Part shown: positions 59,317 to 64,000 of the stretch, piece after piece
Position numbering within the stretch: position 1 is the stretch's first letter
How the letters are laid out: every line of letters starts with the position of its first letter
Assembly: GCA_900552075.1 (NCBI GenBank)
Contig: URYL01000005.1
Location: forward strand, 97,014-161,013
Source of the DNA: an uncultured Bacteroides sp.
GTDB lineage: Bacteria > Bacteroidota > Bacteroidia > Bacteroidales > Bacteroidaceae
Direction of reading: 5' to 3'
DNA length: 64,000 bases
The notes under the pieces: model-generated
Told to the model about the DNA's origin: nothing
The model's input: the letters and a program-made list of their open reading frames with translations, nothing else
Databases searched by the model: none
Position numbers and translations under genes: made by a program

Positions 59317-62199
59317 TCAGAATCGACGAGGTCCACGTCCTCCTCCAGGACCGAATCCCGGGCCCCCAGGACCACCCATACGAGGACCAGCACCTTTTCC
59401 ACCAAATAAATTCAGGCGATAGATAAAGTGAACCATGCAATAGCTATAGATTGCATTGTACTCAGTATCACTTCGCATCGCTGCACTGATTACACGGCTG
59501 ATGTTGCTCTGATTCCGCAGGATATCATAGAACTGGATGCTGACTGTAGCAGCATTTCCCTTCAGGAAGTCCTGCGAAATCTGCGCGTTCCAAATCAACT
59601 CATCTCGGTTCATGCTCGCATCAGCATATCCCCGACGTGAGTTCTGAGAAATATCAGTAGCAATAGACATATTCCAAGGCAGGCGAACATTCGTACTGGC
59701 ACCATAGGAAAACTGATAAGTATCCATGTTATTCTCCTCCTGAAAACTGTTGCGGGAGTGTGTATAAGCCAACGAACCATTCAGCGAGAACTCCCACCAG
59801 TCATTCCGGTAAGTTCCTCTCAAACGCTCACTCAAAGAAAGCTGGCGTGTTTTGTTTTTATCTGATGTGCCCTGTGACTGCGTATCGCTCATATAACTTA
59901 CAATATTGTTATAACGCGCCATAGTGAAAGTATTAATCGTATATTTCTTATTTCTCAAAGCTGTGTTCGATCCTAAAATACCAAACAGATTCCAGTTTCC
60001 ATTGATATTTTCTGGCTGGGTAATTGTTCCACCAGTTGTCGGATCGTATGTACTACGGTTACTGATACTGTTCATCACGTTCTCAAACCGGAAGTGCGTC
60101 ATGATACCCCGTTGCTTCTTCGTATCAAACGTATTATAGAAAGCCATGAAAGTATTCGTAAATGCCGGCTTCAACCCCGGATTTCCCCGACGGATATTCA
60201 GCGGGTCGGTCGTATCCTCAATCGGAAGCAAATCAGTCATACTCGGCTGAGAACTTCTTCCCCGATAGTTGATCCGCAACTGGCTGGTCTTAGAGAAATT
60301 ATAACGGAAGTCAAAGGTCGGAGTAAAATTGAAGACATTACGGATAGCTACCGTATCCAGCTGATCCTTCTTATAAGTCAATTTCGATTTCTGAGGTTGG
60401 AAAGAGAATCCGGCATTCAAACGCATTTTTTCACGAATCCATCTCAAAGAAATATCCGCTTGGTGATTATAGTAAGTGTACTGTGCACTCTTACTGTTCT
60501 GTGTATCTAGCTCTCCCGTATGATCACCACCAAATCCTTGGCTAATGATCCAATCTTCAGGCATCGTATAAGTTGAGTTGTCACTCTTTGAACGCTTGTA
60601 TTGGAAATTATAGCTGAACTGCAGAAAACCACCCTTGAAAATCGGTTCACTGTACGTGAACTGAGCACTATAATTATAATTCAAAGTTGGTGTAGTGATG
60701 TAACGGTTCAAGATTTCCATACGCTCGGCATCCGTTTTCTGGAAATATTCCGTTTCTGATTCGGAGAACTGCTCGCTCGAACTGTTCGTATAGTTATAGG
60801 TTCCACGGAAAGTAATGTTACGGCCGACTTTGCCCAAACGGCGGTTAATCATAGCCGAACCTCCTACATTGAAATCACTACTCTTTTGCAAACTGTTACG
60901 CGCGATTGCATTAATGATTGCCTCTTCCGGAATCAATGTAGACAAGTTCTCACCTGCATTCAGAATCTCATCGGTAGTATATCCCGGATCCTGATTAAAC
61001 GTAAACGAATTGCTATTGCTTCCATTATTATTCTTTCCATAAGTCAGGCGCGGACGGATAATAACTGTAGTCATTGTATCCGGTTTCCACTCGATACGGA
61101 AATCAGCGGTCAACGAAGTGGTTTTGTTCCGGTTTGCTGTCATCGCATTCTTGAATGAACTACTTTCAGTAGATACAAAGGTTTCCGAAGCCTGCTTACT
61201 GATAATATCCGCATCCTTGTAATTGTAGTTCACGCTACCACCGGTTTCCAGCTTTTCACTCTGGGTACTAAAATTGAAGCCACCCATTTTGATGCTGGTC
61301 AATCCATTTTGTCCACCCATACGGAAACCTCCTCCGCCTCCTGGATAGCCATTGTCGTTTACATTGTTCATTGAACCAATCACCGTGAACTGGTTATTCC
61401 CCACAAAACGATTCAGCATCACCTTTCCACTGTAACGGTCTTCTGTTCCGGCAGCAAGATCCACATTGCCAAACCAACCTTTGTTCATTCCTGGCTTCAC
61501 GCTCAAATCAAGCACCGTTTCCTCTTCTCCATCATCAATTCCCGTCACACGCGCCAAGTCCGACTGCTTGTCGTACGCACGTACCTTATCAATGATATTC
61601 ACCGGCAAGTTCTTCATGGCGATATTCGGATCGTCAGCAAAGAATTCCTTCCCATCAATCATGATTTTCTTGATTTCCTTTCCATTGATAGTAATTTTTC
61701 CATTCTCGTCCACTTCAGCACCCGGCAGTTTTTTGACCAGTTCCTCCAAAGCCGATCCTTCCGGCACACGATAAGCAGAACTATTATATACCAATGTATC
61801 TTCTGCAGCTGTTACTTCCGGAGCCTGTGCTACCACCACAGCTTCCGCCAACATAATGGCATCCGTAGCCAGTTGCACCTTCCCCACATTTACCCGTGGA
61901 GCATTTCGTGTAAGTACCACCTGCTTAAAAAAAGGTGTATATCCAATGTATGAAATCTTCAACAAATATTTACCAGGATGCACTGATAAAGAGAAATGTC
62001 CATTCATATCAGTCACATTTCCCACTACCATCGAACTGTCCTTCACAGAAAGGAGCTGCACAGTTGCCTGAATCACAGGCGACTTGTCTCCATCATCTAT
62101 CACCGTACCCGAAACGGTACCTCGGCTGCTTCCACTTTGTGCAAAAGCGGAAATGGCTACCCCAACCATCAGCAGCAATCCCAATAAAAATCGTTTCAT
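59317..62199 (-). CDS. TonB-dependent receptor-like outer membrane beta-barrel protein with Gly/Arg-rich tail
   Basis: The 960-residue exported protein starts with a signal peptide (MKRFLLGLLLMVG..., cleaved at AFAQ). A carboxypeptidase-regulatory-like beta domain follows (about 25-110, beginning GTVSGTVIDDGDKS), then a plug domain (about 120-220, with KKLPGAEVDENGKITINGKE) and an OMP beta-barrel of the family 3 type. The C-terminus, after the last barrel strand (VHFIYRLNLFGG), is a tail of about 27 residues made almost only of Gly, Pro and Arg. The start at 62199 is preferred to 62247 because of the signal. Ligand unknown. It is monocistronic, with a 4-TM gene 82 bp upstream on the same strand. 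Confidence 0.9.
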   Translation of the reverse strand: MKRFLLGLLLMVGVAISAFAQSGSSRGTVSGTVIDDGDKSPVIQATVQLLSVKDSSMVVGNVTDMNGHFSLSVHPGKYLLKISYIGYTPFFKQVVLTRNAPRVNVGKVQLATDAIMLAEAVVVAQAPEVTAAEDTLVYNSSAYRVPEGSALEELVKKLPGAEVDENGKITINGKEIKKIMIDGKEFFADDPNIAMKNLPVNIIDKVRAYDKQSDLARVTGIDDGEEETVLDLSVKPGMNKGWFGNVDLAAGTEDRYSGKVMLNRFVGNNQFTVIGSMNNVNDNGYPGGGGGFRMGGQNGLTSIKMGGFNFSTQSEKLETGGSVNYNYKDADIISKQASETFVSTESSSFKNAMTANRNKTTSLTADFRIEWKPDTMTTVIIRPRLTYGKNNNGSNSNSFTFNQDPGYTTDEILNAGENLSTLIPEEAIINAIARNSLQKSSDFNVGGSAMINRRLGKVGRNITFRGTYNYTNSSSEQFSESETEYFQKTDAERMEILNRYITTPTLNYNYSAQFTYSEPIFKGGFLQFSYNFQYKRSKSDNSTYTMPEDWIISQGFGGDHTGELDTQNSKSAQYTYYNHQADISLRWIREKMRLNAGFSFQPQKSKLTYKKDQLDTVAIRNVFNFTPTFDFRYNFSKTSQLRINYRGRSSQPSMTDLLPIEDTTDPLNIRRGNPGLKPAFTNTFMAFYNTFDTKKQRGIMTHFRFENVMNSISNRSTYDPTTGGTITQPENINGNWNLFGILGSNTALRNKKYTINTFTMARYNNIVSYMSDTQSQGTSDKNKTRQLSLSERLRGTYRNDWWEFSLNGSLAYTHSRNSFQEENNMDTYQFSYGASTNVRLPWNMSIATDISQNSRRGYADASMNRDELIWNAQISQDFLKGNAATVSIQFYDILRNQSNISRVISAAMRSDTEYNAIYSYCMVHFIYRLNLFGGKGAGPRMGGPGGPGFGPGGGRGPRRF

Positions 62200-62281
62200 T
62201 GCCTTTCCTTTTTCTTCCATTTGATTAATTGTACCTTTGACAATCATTTTGGAAAAAGGTTTAACTCTCTACCCCTATTTT

Positions 62282-62692
62282 TTATTTATTTTGCCGGAAA
62301 TTTTTCTCAATCCGCGCTTTCTGCATCAAAAATTCCTTGCAGAACACATTAATCACCATGTAAACGATACCTACTGAATTGTCAGCTTCCTGTAAATTTC
62401 CATCATACGCCGACTTTATCAACATCACAACATAATAAATGCACCATAAATAGAGCGAAATTACCATCGCTTTCCGGCGGATAGAAAACGCTTCTTCATT
62501 TTCCTCCTTCATCCTGGCCAGAAAAATCATGAACAATGAAAGCCAGATTACTACTTTCATACTCAGTTTCACGTACAACAAATTTCCGTCGTTCACCTGT
62601 CCGAACATATACATCAATAAAGGCACAAACACAGCTAACAACAGCAACACATACCCCAATAAGCGGCACGAGGCCGGTAAAAATCCTTTCAT
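62282..62692 (-). CDS. Small four-helix membrane protein, unknown function
   Basis: The 136-residue protein has about four membrane helices (about 10-30, 42-62, 72-95 and 100-120) with a charged C-terminal tail (QKARIEKNFRQNK). I do not recognise a family. It sits 82 bp upstream of the outer-membrane receptor gene on the same strand and may be co-transcribed with it. It diverges from aroB. Coding is supported by the absence of any competing frame and by a hydrophobicity pattern typical of a real membrane protein. Confidence 0.7.
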   Translation of the reverse strand: MKGFLPASCRLLGYVLLLLAVFVPLLMYMFGQVNDGNLLYVKLSMKVVIWLSLFMIFLARMKEENEEAFSIRRKAMVISLYLWCIYYVVMLIKSAYDGNLQEADNSVGIVYMVINVFCKEFLMQKARIEKNFRQNK

Positions 62693-62765
62693 AATCTAAT
62701 TCATTTTTATTCGCACAAAAATACTTAATTGTAAGCCAACATCAGACTTCTTCTAACTTTTTTTC

Positions 62766-62773
62766 TAAATTTG
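62766..62773 (+). promoter_or_regulatory. Candidate -7 box for aroB
   Basis: TAAATTTG matches TAnnTTTG and lies 20 bp ahead of the aroB ATG. Confidence 0.5.
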
Positions 62774-62793
62774 CGTCTAAAACAAATACACTT

Positions 62794-63855
62794 ATGAGTA
62801 AACAGGAAGTTATTATTTGCCAAAATTTCACAACGGAACTTAGCCAGAAGATATCCATACATTCATACGACAAGATTTTTATCCTGACCGACGAGCATAC
62901 CTGCCGTTTCTGCCTGCCTTTGCTACAAGGCATTCCCAGCTTGAAAAAAGCAGAACAAATCGTCATCGGTCCGGAAGATATACATAAGAATTTAGAAACA
63001 CTGGCCTACGTATGGAACCAACTCAGCAGCCGAGGGGCCACACGTCACACGCTACTGATTAATCTGGGAGGAGGAATGGTGACCGATTTGGGAGGATTTG
63101 CCGCTGCCACCTTTAAGCGAGGCATTGCCTATATCAATATCCCGACCACTCTACTCTCCATGGTCGATGCAGCCGTTGGCGGAAAGACAGGTATCAATTT
63201 CAACGATTTGAAAAATGAAATCGGTGCTTTTTATCCGGCAGACCAGGTTTTGATTGACAGTGAATTTCTCAGAAGCCTTGACATACAAAACCTGCTGTCC
63301 GGCTATGGAGAAATGCTGAAGCATGGTCTCATCAGCAACCAAGCACACTGGAGCGAGCTGCTCAAATTCGACTTTAACCAGATAGATTACTCCAAGCTAC
63401 AAACCCTCATCGGACAATCCGTAAAGGTAAAAGAAGACATTGTGGAAAAAGACCCCTACGAGCAAAATATACGGAAAGCCTTGAATTTCGGACATACTAT
63501 CGGGCATGCTTTCGAAAGCTTTTCCCTAAAGACGGAACATCCAGTGCTTCATGGTTATGCTGTAGCCTGGGGAATGGTTTGCGAACTCTATCTTTCCCAC
63601 CTCCGTTGTGGCTTCCCCAAAGAAGCATTGCGCACTACCATCCAGTTCATCAAAGAAAACTATGGCAGCCTGTACTTCACCTGCGATGATTATGATACTC
63701 TCTACGACCTGATGAAGCATGACAAAAAAAATGTAGCTTCCGGTGTAATCAACTTTACCCTGCTGGGAGGAATTGGGGATATCCGAATTAATCAGACCGC
63801 CTCACAGGAAGAAATCTACGAACTGCTGGATTTTTATCGCGAAACGATGGGATAG
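62794..63855 (+). CDS. aroB: 3-dehydroquinate synthase
   Basis: The 353-residue enzyme cyclises DAHP to 3-dehydroquinate in the shikimate pathway, with NAD+ and zinc. The segments NLGGGMVTDLGGFAAATFKRG at about residues 90-110 (nucleotide loop), PTTLLSMVDAAVGGKTGIN near 116-134, SGYGEMLKHGLI near 170 (zinc Glu), NFGHTIGHAFE near 232 and HGYAVAWGM near 252 (zinc His) are all conserved. Length is normal. The gene stands alone, 119 bp ahead of the tRNA-Pro gene. Confidence 0.96.
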   Translation: MSKQEVIICQNFTTELSQKISIHSYDKIFILTDEHTCRFCLPLLQGIPSLKKAEQIVIGPEDIHKNLETLAYVWNQLSSRGATRHTLLINLGGGMVTDLGGFAAATFKRGIAYINIPTTLLSMVDAAVGGKTGINFNDLKNEIGAFYPADQVLIDSEFLRSLDIQNLLSGYGEMLKHGLISNQAHWSELLKFDFNQIDYSKLQTLIGQSVKVKEDIVEKDPYEQNIRKALNFGHTIGHAFESFSLKTEHPVLHGYAVAWGMVCELYLSHLRCGFPKEALRTTIQFIKENYGSLYFTCDDYDTLYDLMKHDKKNVASGVINFTLLGGIGDIRINQTASQEEIYELLDFYRETMG

Positions 63856-63932
63856 GCCCCTTGTAACCCAACGGGCCTTTTCCTGACAGTCAAATTGAAT
63901 TTTAAAATTGGACGAAATAATTGCGGAAAAAG

Positions 63933-63963
63933 TTTGCTTATTCCGAATAAAGCACTACCTTTG
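63933..63963 (+). promoter_or_regulatory. Promoter of the tRNA gene at the right edge
   Basis: TTTG at 63933-63936 and TACCTTTG at 63956-63963 are 19 bp apart, a complete consensus pair, 11 bp before the mature tRNA 5' end. Confidence 0.8.
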
Positions 63964-63974
63964 CATCCGCAATT

Positions 63975-64000
63975 CGGGGTGTAGCTCAGCCCGGTTAGAG
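63975..64000 (+). tRNA. tRNA, probably tRNA-Pro, 5' part only
   Basis: CGGGGTGTAGC-TCAGCCCGGTTAGAG is the acceptor 5' strand and D-arm of a bacterial tRNA. The CGGGGTG acceptor strand is characteristic of proline tRNAs. The anticodon lies outside the window, so the identity is inferred from this part alone. Confidence 0.8.

Noticed and set aside
1..64000. Prophage, ICE or genomic island
   Set aside because: No integrase, phage, mobilisation or transposase gene is visible, and the content is housekeeping throughout.

Overview
The window comes from a Bacteroidales chromosome, most likely Bacteroides or Phocaeicola. The grounds are gene content (SDR-type threonine dehydrogenase beside kbl, Nudix regulator-xylB-xylA-xylE, an OMP with a Gly-rich tail, a GH3/beta-lactamase fusion, DUF349, DUF1573 and DUF3822 proteins) and promoters of the Bacteroidetes primary-sigma type (TTTG, about 20 bp, TAnnTTTG) ahead of several tRNA and protein genes. 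I see no prophage, insertion sequence, CRISPR array, rRNA operon or toxin-antitoxin pair. The window is mostly conserved core chromosome.

Layout. 1-6.2 kb: the end of a MATE exporter, then a minus-strand energy-transduction cluster (exbB, a four-helix membrane protein, two exbD) with tRNA-Ser, tatD, a polyprenyl synthase and tonB. 6.6-9.3 kb: cmk-ispH and pfkA. 9.3-13.7 kb: the tightly overlapping potABCD polyamine importer. 13.8-24.4 kb: meaB, a DUF1573 protein, a giant alpha-2-macroglobulin-like protein, pepD and a UPF0104-type membrane protein. 24.5-29.7 kb: rsmA, mgtE, a DUF349 protein and an MBL hydrolase. 30.1-35.3 kb: a complete xylose module (Nudix-fold regulator, xylulokinase, isomerase, symporter). 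35.4-41.9 kb: two identical tRNA-Met genes, a START-like protein, LptF/G permease, ribBA, a BAX-inhibitor-like protein, aspC and a 55-residue ferredoxin. 42-46.6 kb: a three-gene envelope/nucleotide salvage operon. 46.8-50 kb: rplS, an ECF sigma factor behind a degenerate ferritin-like protein, a gene-free 0.8 kb stretch with two RNA-like folds, tRNA-Lys and tdk. 50.1-64 kb: rsmI, a coiled-coil lipoprotein, divergent threonine-degradation genes, a RecD-like helicase, a small operon ending in rsmD, cls, an outer-membrane receptor, aroB and the start of a tRNA-Pro gene.

The most unusual signal lies between genes. Four intergenic spacers (6390-6473, 26690-26793, 28863-28942, 41521-41624) each hold four or five short palindromes at an exactly constant period of 21 or 22 bp, about two DNA helical turns. 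Three different palindromes are used. The arrays at 26.7 and 41.5 kb share the unit AAACGC-N4-GCGTTT, and all eight departures from that arm sequence are C-to-T or G-to-A transitions. These are neither CRISPR arrays nor ordinary terminators, and I do not know a described family they belong to. Second in interest are the ferritin-like protein that has lost most ferroxidase ligands and sits upstream of an ECF sigma factor, and the nearby pair of folded elements whose apical loops are complementary (CCCC and GGGG).

Several start codons are set here by promoter position or signal peptide rather than by the longest reading frame (cmk, ispH, DUF1573, A2M, pepD, xylE, START-like, LptF/G, rplS, tdk, DUF3822, OMP).
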